A stretch of 45,073 nt of DNA, from contig JAKQKB010000110.1 of the NCBI GenBank assembly GCA_029560875.1, forward strand, positions 1-45,073. The letters are read 5' to 3'. The position numbers and the translations under genes were made by a program. Below, piece by piece: positions 1 through 8,268 of this stretch (positions within the stretch are counted from its first letter, which is position 1; each line of letters begins with the position of its first letter). The notes below the pieces were generated by a model, which was not told where the DNA came from, made no database searches, and worked only from the letters and a program-made list of their open reading frames with translations. This stretch comes from Bacteroidota bacterium (GTDB taxonomy: Bacteria; Bacteroidota; Bacteroidia; Bacteroidales; Tenuifilaceae).

Positions 1-2097
1 CAGTTGCCAAAAAACCTTAAACCGATACTCAAGGTTAGCTTCCAACTTTATATCTGCAGTTCTATTGGGGTACGATTCTCCTGTAGCAAAGTAGGATCCA
101 GGACCAAGAGCCCTTGCCTGCCAAGCTCTTACGCCGTTGGCGCCACCAGAAAAGTACATTTTCTCAAATGGAAGAGCTCTAGAGTTTCCATAAGGATATC
201 CTAATCCTGCAAAAATTCTATAAACAAAAGTATTGTTTTTATCTACAACCTGATGATATGTTAAGTTAACATCTGAACGCACAAACTGCGAGAAACTTGT
301 GTTTAATAGTTGAAAGGATCCATCGGCAGCTTTAGGTCTACCAAATGTAGAACTTGCCAATGAAAGAATATTTCCGGACAACTCTATATTGTACCGAACA
401 TATGTGTAACTAGAGGCCTTCTGAACATTCTGATTGTTAAAAGTAATGCCATAACTCGAAACGGTAACCAGTTGATTTATATAACTATACTTCAGAAATG
501 TGCTTTCTATTTGCTGTTGGAATGCATCGCTAATGCGTGGAATCTGTATTGCATTAATCTCAATGGGGTTAAAGTTTTGAGTAATAAATCTTGAACTCTT
601 CCAATTATAGCCAAATATTAAACTTGCAATTGTTCGAGTGTAATCCGGACGACGCTGAAAACTATACGAAGCTGTTATCTGAGTTTTTACTGCATTACGA
701 ATAAATAAATCATTTGAAGAAAATGGACCTAAGAACTTTGGTATGCTCAACCCAAGCGATCCGCCAACCTCTAGCGTATTGTTTAAATTAATTTTTTGTT
801 GAGCCGACTCTACCATTCCCCTCAATTTAATATCAAAGACCTCTGCTCCCTTAAATAAATTCTTATGTTGATAGTTAAAGTTGCCTTCAGCACCTAAAGA
901 CCCAGTTGTATTTGTACCAACTAACTCTACCTGATAACTTTGAAGAGTATTCTGTGATAACTGAATATGGCAATCCAAATAACCAAAAAGTAAGGAGTCT
1001 GAATCACTATTCTGCTCCTCAAATAAGTTGACCTTTAAAGAATCGGAAATCTCCACATTCTCAGTAAAACTTATATTTACAAATTTGTAAAGCTTAAGTA
1101 AGTTTAAATTATTCTGCGATCTTGAAACAATATCGTTAGAATACACAATGCCCGGACGAATAGCATTTGCATTGTGTATAACATTTAACTTTATACCAGG
1201 ATCCCCTAGGAAAATATATTGAACGCCATTGTATTCAACAGTATCCAGTGTTGAATTCTGATTTCCAGATATGAATTGGATTGGATCGTAGTTGGGATAA
1301 ATAAATACCTTTTTTACTTTATACCGTTTAAAATTTGTTGCGATTCTCTTTCCATCTTTATCAACTTGTGGAGGATTTCGAATCATAAGAAGAACATCAA
1401 CCTTGTGATCATAAACACTTGTATCGGCAGAGAATGTAATAAAATCTTTACTAAAGTTATAAAAACCACTATTTCGTAAATATGATTCTAACCTTAAACG
1501 TTCATTCTGCAATATATCAGTATCAAAAAGTTGTTTTGATGTTATTATACAGTTTGCTGAATCACCCTTAACCAACCGCCGAATTACAGTATCTTCAATA
1601 CTGTAACTTAGATTTTTAACTCTATAGGGGAAATTTGGGTTAATCCGATACAACACATTGGCCTTCTTGCCATAAAATACAATTGAGTCAGTTACGGCAG
1701 CATTGTAATAACCTTTACTTCTAAGATAAAGTAATACATTTTGAGCTCCTTCTTGAATAAGATTTGTATCTAAAATAGTGGGCTCCTCCCCTATTGTTTT
1801 CAACCATTTATTAACTCCATTAAACTTGTAAGGACTTGCTAAATTGTAAAGTCTTAAATGAAATCGAAAACCCAAAATCTCTTTATTCGGATGCTGCTTA
1901 AGGTATGAGTTTAAATCGCTTTCCTTTACGGCTTTTGAGTCTACTTTTATTTCAGACTTGTTTAATAAGTATTTACCCTCTGGAACATTACGGGTAATAC
2001 TACACGATACGAACAAAGTTAACCCTAAAAAAAATAAAGGGAGACGAATAATCTTAGTTCTATCACCAAATCTTAGAGTTAAAAAATTCAATATCAT
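1..2097 (-). CDS. tamL: TamL-type Omp85 outer-membrane lipoprotein, 5' part (C-terminus off window)
   Basis: I translated the minus strand: the frame is open from the left edge to 2154 with no stop, so the 3' end lies outside the window. The protein starts with a basic n-region, a hydrophobic core and a lipobox LFVSC followed by SITRNVPEGKYLL. POTRA-like segments come next, then the start of an Omp85 barrel with the motif FSGGANGVRAWQARALGPG near the cut edge. This is the pattern of TamL, the Bacteroidota lipidated relative of TamA/BamA that works with TamB in outer-membrane biogenesis. I chose ATG at 2097 because it gives a 32-residue lipoprotein signal; the ATG at 2154 would add 19 residues in front. 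An in-frame stop lies just upstream of 2154. Family call is confident; the start is uncertain. Confidence 0.85.
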   Translation of the reverse strand, partial: MILNFLTLRFGDRTKIIRLPLFFLGLTLFVSCSITRNVPEGKYLLNKSEIKVDSKAVKESDLNSYLKQHPNKEILGFRFHLRLYNLASPYKFNGVNKWLKTIGEEPTILDTNLIQEGAQNVLLYLRSKGYYNAAVTDSIVFYGKKANVLYRINPNFPYRVKNLSYSIEDTVIRRLVKGDSANCIITSKQLFDTDILQNERLRLESYLRNSGFYNFSKDFITFSADTSVYDHKVDVLLMIRNPPQVDKDGKRIATNFKRYKVKKVFIYPNYDPIQFISGNQNSTLDTVEYNGVQYIFLGDPGIKLNVIHNANAIRPGIVYSNDIVSRSQNNLNLLKLYKFVNISFTENVEISDSLKVNLFEEQNSDSDSLLFGYLDCHIQLSQNTLQSYQVELVGTNTTGSLGAEGNFNYQHKNLFKGAEVFDIKLRGMVESAQQKINLNNTLEVGGSLGLSIPKFLGPFSSNDLFIRNAVKTQITASYSFQRRPDYTRTIASLIFGYNWKSSRFITQNFNPIEINAIQIPRISDAFQQQIESTFLKYSYINQLVTVSSYGITFNNQNVQKASSYTYVRYNIELSGNILSLASSTFGRPKAADGSFQLLNTSFSQFVRSDVNLTYHQVVDKNNTFVYRIFAGLGYPYGNSRALPFEKMYFSGGANGVRAWQARALGPGSYFATGESYPNRTADIKLEANLEYRFKVFWQL

Positions 2098-2154
2098 AGT
2101 TTTAGCATACCGAAAACGGAGTTGTAAGATAGGAAAACCTTTTGAAACAGCCAT

Positions 2155-2310
2155 TGATGAATTTTATATTTTATAGCAATGATTTACGAATGAATGGAAT
2201 AAGACGATAAAAAGAAAATCTTCTTGGTTGAAAATCGACAAAAGCCATACCAACAAAAAAAATCGACTCCTACATTAGGAATCGATTTTGCAAACTTAGG
2301 GTTAGATAAA
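2155..2310. other. Intergenic region between tamL and the 2311 gene
   Basis: This gap holds the terminator at 2255-2289 and the upstream region of tamL. I saw no small gene. No promoter with two good boxes could be assigned to tamL here. Confidence 0.5.
2255..2289 (-). terminator. Rho-independent terminator of the 2311-6630 operon
   Basis: Read on the minus strand, AAAATCGATTCCT pairs with AGGAGTCGATTTT (one G-U pair) around a five-base loop. The stem occupies 2259-2271 and 2277-2289 and runs into a T tract. It lies 22 bases past the stop of the last gene of the operon. Confidence 0.85.
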
Positions 2311-3363
2311 TTAGCGAATCTCAAATCGAATTTCGTTCAAGGCCTTTATTGCCCTATCCGAGAAGAAATCGCATGCTGGGAATAATTTGTATCGTCCACC
2401 TTCCATGTTCTGAGGATCATCAATTAGCAAAAACTCTTGCTGATCATTTCTGTTGAAAAGTTCAGAATATGTAACAGACATTCTATATCCATCCAAAGCA
2501 GCAACAGTAAATAACCCTCTTTGAATTTTATCTTTTGATAATGGATAGATTGAATGCAGAATATCCTTTAAGCAGTAGCCTGTAAATGGAGTTGTACTAT
2601 GGATACCACGCCCACGTCCATAAAAAATTGTGTTGAAAGTAACTGGCGATAAACTTTTGGGAATGCTTAAAAAACTTTCGTTACCATTAACATTCACTAC
2701 TTTCAATTTGTCAGAGAATAATGGTTTAATCTCTCTATTAATTTTAAAAGTAGCATCCAACGATCTTACAGTAATTCTAGTAGGATTTGAAATGTTACGC
2801 TCTGTTAACAAGTCGTTTCCAGCAACCAACTTAGAGGTCTCAGGTAAAGGCCATAGCTCCTTGGTTTTACTTGGAACAATCCGCATAACAGCATTGGCAA
2901 TAATAATCTTGTGCAGATTATTGGGGTAGTATATTTCGCCCCATGAAAAAACTACCTTCTCGCCGGCATCGTTGCTAACCTCAATATATAAATCGATAAT
3001 TGGAGGAAAAACATCGGCATTCTTCTTCTGAATTTTTACTATGTTGAGAATATCGAAAAGAGAATAACCATCGTAACGATATGCTCCGATGAATTTATTA
3101 GTACCATCAGCATTAAGCAATGCCTCCTTAACAATTACGGAGTGAATTGGCAGTTTGCTAAAATCAACAGTATCTGGATTTGCAATTTCGCCATCAACAA
3201 CCAACTGAACCATTGACAACTGCTGAACGGGCTCGTTATCATAGAAATTATTGGTTTGCTCCAGTGAGTCGATCATAACTTCCTGTGCAACTTGTTTTGA
3301 TTCTTTATTCTGATTGCAACTCCAAGCAATCAATAGTAAAATTGGAATAACTATTTTTTTCAT
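2311..3363 (-). CDS. Lipoprotein with two molybdopterin-oxidoreductase-like domains
   Basis: The 350-residue protein begins with a lipoprotein signal (MKKIVIPILLLIAWSC, lipobox AWSC), so it is probably anchored in the outer membrane. Residues ~50-200 and ~205-350 look like two copies of one fold. Matching parts are GAYRYDGYSLFDIL with STTPFTGYCLKDIL, and KLVAGNDLLTERNISN with KLFPACDFFSDRAIKA. The LVVDGEIANP opening and the KLV..ND..R.I.N ending recall the SUOX/YedY-type molybdopterin-binding domain. No cofactor cysteine stands out, and no molybdenum cofactor genes are nearby, so a binding role is more likely than catalysis. It is the last gene of an operon, 25 bases after a TonB receptor. 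Ligand unknown. Confidence 0.65.
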   Translation of the reverse strand: MKKIVIPILLLIAWSCNQNKESKQVAQEVMIDSLEQTNNFYDNEPVQQLSMVQLVVDGEIANPDTVDFSKLPIHSVIVKEALLNADGTNKFIGAYRYDGYSLFDILNIVKIQKKNADVFPPIIDLYIEVSNDAGEKVVFSWGEIYYPNNLHKIIIANAVMRIVPSKTKELWPLPETSKLVAGNDLLTERNISNPTRITVRSLDATFKINREIKPLFSDKLKVVNVNGNESFLSIPKSLSPVTFNTIFYGRGRGIHSTTPFTGYCLKDILHSIYPLSKDKIQRGLFTVAALDGYRMSVTYSELFNRNDQQEFLLIDDPQNMEGGRYKLFPACDFFSDRAIKALNEIRFEIR

Positions 3364-3388
3364 TTTTGTCTTATTAAGTCAAGTTAAA

Positions 3389-5701
3389 TTAAAATTTAGC
3401 ACCAATACTAGCAATTATAAATCGGCCAGGGCCAACGGCTCCTTTGCTATCGTATACTTGTTTATCAAAAATATTCTGCACACTAAGCGAGGTAGTTATT
3501 GACTGAAGAAACTCCCTGCTCACCTTTAAATCTAATGTAATTGTTGATGGGTAAACGTTTGAACGCACTATTTCGTCATATACATTTTGGTCGTTGACGA
3601 ACACCTCGCCAACGTACTTAAAAGTTATACCCACATTAACAATTTCTTTATTCTGAAAAATTGCCCCAAACGCTAAAGAATGCTTGGGAACATCTGTCAG
3701 ATATTTTCCAGACAAATCAACAGGATCATCAGTATAAAGAGGTTTGTAATCCGATATTTTGGGAACACTATAAGCATAGTTACCAAAAACATTCAAATAC
3801 CTAAGCGGGCTTGCCGTAAAATCAAACTCAAATCCATAAATCCTAACATCCGAGATATTTGAACGAATCATTATTGGCCGATCGCCAAAACCCATATCAA
3901 TGCTATCGCCAGTGGAAACGTAGTACAAGAAATCAGTACCCTTTGAGTAGAATATGCTAGATGATAGTTTTAACCAATTGAAAGGACGATAGTCAGCCCC
4001 CACCTCAAAGTTGTCCAAGTATTCGGGCTTAAGGTTTGGATTAGCCACCTTAAATCCCCCACGAACACGACCGGAACGACATAAATCGTCGAGAACAGAA
4101 GGACGGAAGCCTCGGCTATAAGTGGCGTAAAATCTTAATTCGTCGTTGGGCTTATAGTGTATAGAAACGCGTGGGCTAAGAGCCACCCATTCTACATCAT
4201 CAATTCCTGAAAACTGGTACTGATCCATAAAAACTGTTTCGGACGATGGATTGTGAATAATAAATGCTCCATCGTAAAAACGTGCAAAATCGTAACGTAA
4301 CCCAAGCAGAACTTTCACCTTATCGTTAAAGGTAGAAATCTCATCCTGTAAATAAACGCCATAGAAATCCATTTTTCCTCTATTATCAACCTTATCGGTT
4401 GATGTGTAGTAAATATCAGAAGCATCAACAGCACCAATCCTTACATCGTATCCAGCAGTTAACGTATGTTTCTTCATTTTATAATCAAAAGAAGACATTA
4501 ATCCGTAATCGGTTCTATCCGAAAAAACATCATACCAAGCATATTCCCCCTTAAATGATTCATTCACTTTCGCATACTTTTCTTGCAGGTAAAAAAGTGA
4601 GATGTTCCAACCCAACTTAGCATTATTACCTTTTACCGTTGAGCGGATTTGATATGTATCGTGGTCGGTTGTATTTCCTTCGGGCTGATATACTTTTTCA
4701 CCAGAACCACGCATATCATCATAATAGGTAAAGTCTATTTCTGCATTAATTTTATTACCATTTGCAAAACCAGTCTTTAGGTTTACCGATTTCTCATTAA
4801 ATGTTGACTTTACAATAAATGGATTTGCCAGTTGATCTGCCTCCGATTGGGTGATATAACCATCACTCTTCCTATAGTTGGCATTGGTTGACCAGTAAAA
4901 GTATTTTAAAGAGTCTACTCCAACTCTTCCAGCCAATCGAGCCTTAACACCCTGCGTATTATAAGTTCCGTAATCAATACTTGCATTCCCTTCCAGTTTT
5001 TTTGTGGGTCGCCTGTTAACAATATTAATAACCCCACCCATTGCATTTCCACCATAGAGTGCAGAACCAGGCCCCTTAACAACCTCTATTCGCTCCACAT
5101 CGCCAGTTGAAATTAAGTTCCAGTTCACAGAGCCTCCATCGGCTTTGTTTACAGGCACACCATCGATTAAAACTAAGGTACGAGCCTGCTCGTTTCCGCT
5201 TAATCCACGCATTGTAACCGATGATTTGTGAGAAAACAAGCCAAACGACCGGCTAACCTGAACACCAGGTAGCAAAGCCAATACTTCATCGGCGGTTTGC
5301 GATGCTGTTAACAATAACCTTTCTGGAGTGATTAAGTTTATTCGTCCGGGGATCTCGCTTATTCTATTCTCCGAGCGAGTTGCTGAAACTACAATCTCTT
5401 CAATTAGAATATTATCCTTGCTAAGCAAAACATTAATTGAAATATTCTCACCTTCTTTAAACTCAAAATATTTTACTTCTTTGCGATATCCAACATAAGA
5501 AAACGCAACTTGCACTACCCCAGATTTTTCGATATTAACTTTAAAGAAACCGTTTTCGTCAGTTAAAGTTCCTCGTTTATCAACCGTAACATTAACCCCA
5601 ATTAGAGGTAACCCATTTCCCGAATCATTAACATACCCTGAAATACTTTGAGCTTTAACTACTAATGGGAAAAAGAGAATTATATAAAAAATGAATCTCA
5701 T
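3389..5701 (-). CDS. TonB-dependent outer-membrane receptor
   Basis: The 770-residue protein has a signal peptide (cleavage near VKA-QS) and a CarboxypepD_reg-like domain at ~20-100 (ISGYVNDSGNGLPLIGVNV...FSYVGYRKEV). A plug domain follows at ~105-230 (EEIVVSATRSENRISEIPG, VTMRGLSGNEQARTLVLIDG, ERIEVVKGPGSALYGGNAMG). The remainder is a 22-strand-type barrel ending in a terminal phenylalanine (ASIGAKF). The plug is closest in style to FepA/BtuB/CirA receptors rather than SusC, and no SusD partner is present. It lies 8 bases after an upstream lipoprotein and 25 bases before the molybdopterin-like lipoprotein, so the three probably act as one uptake system. Substrate unknown; heme, siderophore, cobalamin or metal complexes are all possible. 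Confidence 0.9.
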   Translation of the reverse strand: MRFIFYIILFFPLVVKAQSISGYVNDSGNGLPLIGVNVTVDKRGTLTDENGFFKVNIEKSGVVQVAFSYVGYRKEVKYFEFKEGENISINVLLSKDNILIEEIVVSATRSENRISEIPGRINLITPERLLLTASQTADEVLALLPGVQVSRSFGLFSHKSSVTMRGLSGNEQARTLVLIDGVPVNKADGGSVNWNLISTGDVERIEVVKGPGSALYGGNAMGGVINIVNRRPTKKLEGNASIDYGTYNTQGVKARLAGRVGVDSLKYFYWSTNANYRKSDGYITQSEADQLANPFIVKSTFNEKSVNLKTGFANGNKINAEIDFTYYDDMRGSGEKVYQPEGNTTDHDTYQIRSTVKGNNAKLGWNISLFYLQEKYAKVNESFKGEYAWYDVFSDRTDYGLMSSFDYKMKKHTLTAGYDVRIGAVDASDIYYTSTDKVDNRGKMDFYGVYLQDEISTFNDKVKVLLGLRYDFARFYDGAFIIHNPSSETVFMDQYQFSGIDDVEWVALSPRVSIHYKPNDELRFYATYSRGFRPSVLDDLCRSGRVRGGFKVANPNLKPEYLDNFEVGADYRPFNWLKLSSSIFYSKGTDFLYYVSTGDSIDMGFGDRPIMIRSNISDVRIYGFEFDFTASPLRYLNVFGNYAYSVPKISDYKPLYTDDPVDLSGKYLTDVPKHSLAFGAIFQNKEIVNVGITFKYVGEVFVNDQNVYDEIVRSNVYPSTITLDLKVSREFLQSITTSLSVQNIFDKQVYDSKGAVGPGRFIIASIGAKF

Positions 5702-5709
5702 AAATATAT

Positions 5710-6630
5710 CTATTTTTGAATTTTAACCTCAATTTCCATATAACCTTCGTCATTTAAATCGGCATGTATGACACGTATCAGCCCGTACTTACCATCCTCG
5801 GTTTTTAGAGGAATAATTCTTCCCGCTGTAGTATACTTACACAAACCACTAACTTTCTCTGGAATATATGATGCAGTTAAAAGACTATCCGTGGTAGCCT
5901 TTTCAAACTCTTCAACTGATACAAGATTATTATCAGACGAATTGTAATCATATAAAGTTGAACGCCTAATTGTCCATGAGGCAATTTCGGGGTAACGCTC
6001 GGGTGCAGTTATTGAACTACTACCGGTGTAACCAGGGCAACAAAGTGTGGGTGAATCTTTTCCGCTTGTTACATAAAAGAACCCAACTAAATCAATATCG
6101 GCCTCATGACCTGAAACGTTATCCTTTGTATATCTCAGCCCTGTATGTAAATCGAGATAATTTGGGTATTCTGTATTATTTTGGAATCCAATTTTAAGTG
6201 AGGGGAAATGATAAATCTGTCCATAATCATACCCAATTCCTAAATTCACAGTTAATGAAACACTCACAGAATCGCGATTAGAGTTCATTACAAAAAAAGT
6301 CCAAACTTCTTGTTCTGCAAGGGATTTATTATATGAAAAATCTTGCACTATACTATCCTTATTATAAAGCCCTTTATCCTCCTCTGTGATTTTTTTTCCA
6401 TCAGCAAATCGCTGTATACGAAGATTTGTTATTATATCGCCCTTACTATAGGCTTTTACACCAAATTTAAGTGAGCCTCCTGCAGGAATTTCTTGTAAAT
6501 CGGAAGTGTATCCATCTCCAATTTTCAATACAATCAATGGAGGTACAGCGGTACTTTCATCTTTCTTACATGCAAATAATGCAAGTATAAGAATGATTAT
6601 TATTCCGAAACAGATGCCTTTTCGTTTCAT
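5710..6630 (-). CDS. Surface lipoprotein, first gene of TonB receptor operon
   Basis: The 306-residue protein has a lipoprotein signal (IIIILILALFAC, Cys followed by KKDES), as expected for Bacteroidota surface lipoproteins. An immunoglobulin-like region at ~30-130 (GGSLKFGVKAYSKGDIITNLRI) is followed by a C-terminal domain of ~170 residues. That domain contains ADIDLVGFFYV, a CCPGYTG turn and the ending PLKTEDGKYGLIRVIHA. The same layout recurs at the C-terminus of the protein at 6846-8087. Its place directly in front of a TonB receptor (8-base gap) suggests a ligand-capturing partner, analogous to HmuY next to HmuR. I could not confirm any HmuY heme ligands, so no function is assigned. Confidence 0.7.
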   Translation of the reverse strand: MKRKGICFGIIIILILALFACKKDESTAVPPLIVLKIGDGYTSDLQEIPAGGSLKFGVKAYSKGDIITNLRIQRFADGKKITEEDKGLYNKDSIVQDFSYNKSLAEQEVWTFFVMNSNRDSVSVSLTVNLGIGYDYGQIYHFPSLKIGFQNNTEYPNYLDLHTGLRYTKDNVSGHEADIDLVGFFYVTSGKDSPTLCCPGYTGSSSITAPERYPEIASWTIRRSTLYDYNSSDNNLVSVEEFEKATTDSLLTASYIPEKVSGLCKYTTAGRIIPLKTEDGKYGLIRVIHADLNDEGYMEIEVKIQK

Positions 6631-6845
6631 GTGTTTTTTGTTTTAATCACAGAATAACGTTGGAATTATTTTTCGAATTTAGAATTGACTTTTATGATGC
6701 ACACATAGAACTTGCCTATCGGCAGGCAGGTGTTCATTTTTCAATCATTCCGTTTGGTATAAGATAATAAGTGAGCATTGCATCCTTTTAAAATAACTTG
6801 GCTACAATCATTTAAGAATTGTAGCCAAGTTACTAAACTTTAATA
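6631..6845. other. Intergenic region with possible REP-like fragment and terminator
   Basis: This holds the leader of the 2311-6630 operon, a G/C-rich short palindromic patch at 6712-6730 (GCCTATCGGCAGGCAGG) unlike its A/T-rich surroundings, and the terminator at 6794-6832. I saw no gene. Confidence 0.4.
6794..6832 (-). terminator. Terminator of the InlB-repeat lipoprotein gene
   Basis: A perfect 15-bp stem, TAACTTGGCTACAAT (6794-6808) with its complement at 6818-6832, encloses a 9-base loop. On the minus strand it is followed by TTTTAAAA. It sits 13 bases after the stop of the 6846-8087 gene. Confidence 0.85.
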
Positions 6846-8087
6846 CTATTTTCTAAACTTAAACTCAACCTGAACCGAACCAGTATCGCCTTGACTTACG
6901 GCAATCACCTTGAATAACCCGTAAACATTATCCTGTGTTTTGAAGGCATAAATATTATCAACAACTAGATTTTTTGCCTTTTTATTTCCGGAACTCATTC
7001 CACTATTAAAATAGGTTTGAATAGCCGGATCGTTCTGGTGAAGAGCATCAAATTGTTCAACTGTAATAGGTGTAACTGGCGGCGTAAATAGTGTTAAACG
7101 TTTAGGACTTGTCCAATTTACAAAATCATACTGTCCTGTAAAAATATTTGTGATATTCGCACCTGGAGACGATATGGTTATGTAATTATCGTTAGCAAGT
7201 TCGTAAAAGCAAATGAAATCAATCTTATCCTGATTGGAGAAGGCTTGTTCAAGTGTATATATCTGGTCCTGCGAGATTGAATAAAACCCTCCGTTTGCAT
7301 TTGCTTGAGCACCTAAAGTTTTATTATAAGTTTTCTCAGTAAAATTTGCTACAATGGTTTCATCAACATTTGTGGTAGTATAAGAAAATGAAGCACTTGT
7401 ACTAACCTCATTTCCATCTTTAGTCCAATTTACAAATGTATATCCAATGCTTGGAGTAGCTGTAAGGGTAACATTTGTCCCAATTTCATAATTTCCAGTT
7501 CCAGTTACTATTCCAGAATTAACAAGGTTTGTAGTAACTGTCAAAGCATAAACTCTAATAAAACTAGCAGAAATTGTAACATCCTCTGCAGTTGTTGTAT
7601 ATGAATATGTAGCATCTGTACTGATTATATCGGAGCCTTTAGACCAATCTGAAAAAGCCCAACCATTACCTGGTGTTGCAACTAAGCTAACAGCAGTTCC
7701 TGGTGAATAATCCCCTCCCCCTGTAACTGTTCCTGAGCCTGCAGGAGTAGTTATATTCAAAGAAAGCGTGTACGTTTTTAATGCAAAAGTTGCTGTAAGG
7801 GTTACATTCTCCTCTGTAGTCTTATATGTAAAATTAGCATCGGTACTAACAACAGTATTACCATTTTTCCAGTTTACAAAATTATAATCGGCATTTGGTG
7901 TTGCTGTTAAGGCTACGTCTGTACCCGCATTGAACTCACCACCACCAGTTACAGTTCCACCATTTGATGGCTCTGCAATTACAGATAAAATATATTTTTT
8001 AACCTCAGCATCATCCTTTTCGCAGGAAACAAAGGAAAATATAGCCACTAAGGCCAATAGCATTAATTTTGAAAAATTTGTCTTCAT
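6846..8087 (-). CDS. Lipoprotein with three divergent InlB B-type repeats
   Basis: The 413-residue protein has a lipoprotein signal (MLLALVAIFSFVSC followed by EKDD). Three tandem repeats of ~70-75 residues follow at roughly 28-105, 106-180 and 181-252. Each has the pattern GTVTGGGxYxxGTxVxLTATP, then FVNWxxGxxxxSTxAxFxYTTT and VTxxAxF. This is the divergent InlB B-repeat family (Flg_new-like), typical of extended cell-surface proteins. The last ~160 residues form a separate domain (KIDFICFYELANDNYITISSPG, IYAFKTQDNVYGLFKVI) resembling the C-terminus of the 5710-6630 lipoprotein. Its own terminator and promoter make it a separate transcript from the operon downstream. Probable surface binding or adhesion role; ligand unknown. 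Confidence 0.8.
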   Translation of the reverse strand: MKTNFSKLMLLALVAIFSFVSCEKDDAEVKKYILSVIAEPSNGGTVTGGGEFNAGTDVALTATPNADYNFVNWKNGNTVVSTDANFTYKTTEENVTLTATFALKTYTLSLNITTPAGSGTVTGGGDYSPGTAVSLVATPGNGWAFSDWSKGSDIISTDATYSYTTTAEDVTISASFIRVYALTVTTNLVNSGIVTGTGNYEIGTNVTLTATPSIGYTFVNWTKDGNEVSTSASFSYTTTNVDETIVANFTEKTYNKTLGAQANANGGFYSISQDQIYTLEQAFSNQDKIDFICFYELANDNYITISSPGANITNIFTGQYDFVNWTSPKRLTLFTPPVTPITVEQFDALHQNDPAIQTYFNSGMSSGNKKAKNLVVDNIYAFKTQDNVYGLFKVIAVSQGDTGSVQVEFKFRK

Positions 8088-8135
8088 AGTTTATAGTTTT
8101 AGTTTGATGTTATGCAAATAATTACATATCGGAAG

Positions 8136-8143
8136 CAAATGTA
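8136..8143 (-). promoter_or_regulatory. -7 box (TACATTTG) for the 8087 lipoprotein gene
   Basis: On the minus strand this reads TACATTTG, a full match to the Bacteroidota -7 consensus TANNTTTG, 48 bases upstream of the ATG. The -33 element is weak (CTTTAG about 18 bases further upstream). Confidence 0.5.
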
Positions 8144-8219
8144 AATAAAACCATAAACTAAAGAATAGTTTAAGCAATGTTTTTTAGCAGGTAGATTTTA
8201 GCACAAAGTTCTACAATGC

Positions 8220-8251
8220 TTTGAATTCCTGAATACAAAGATTTATCTTAG
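8220..8251 (+). promoter_or_regulatory. Promoter of the TrmH-family methyltransferase gene
   Basis: TTTG at 8220-8223 is followed after 20 bases by TATCTTAG at 8244-8251 (7 of 8 to TANNTTTG). This fits the Bacteroidota sigma-ABfr promoter pattern. The ATG follows 17 bases later, implying a very short leader. Confidence 0.55.
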
Positions 8252-8268
8252 CGGCATAAATCGATAAT

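Noticed and set aside
1276..2176. Plus-strand open frames at 1276-1479 and 1958-2176
   Set aside because: They are antisense to the tamL reading frame, which is continuous with a clear Omp85 pattern.
5710..6630. Calling this lipoprotein HmuY
   Set aside because: Position before a TonB receptor is suggestive, but I could not identify the heme-binding residues or the HmuY fold from sequence alone.
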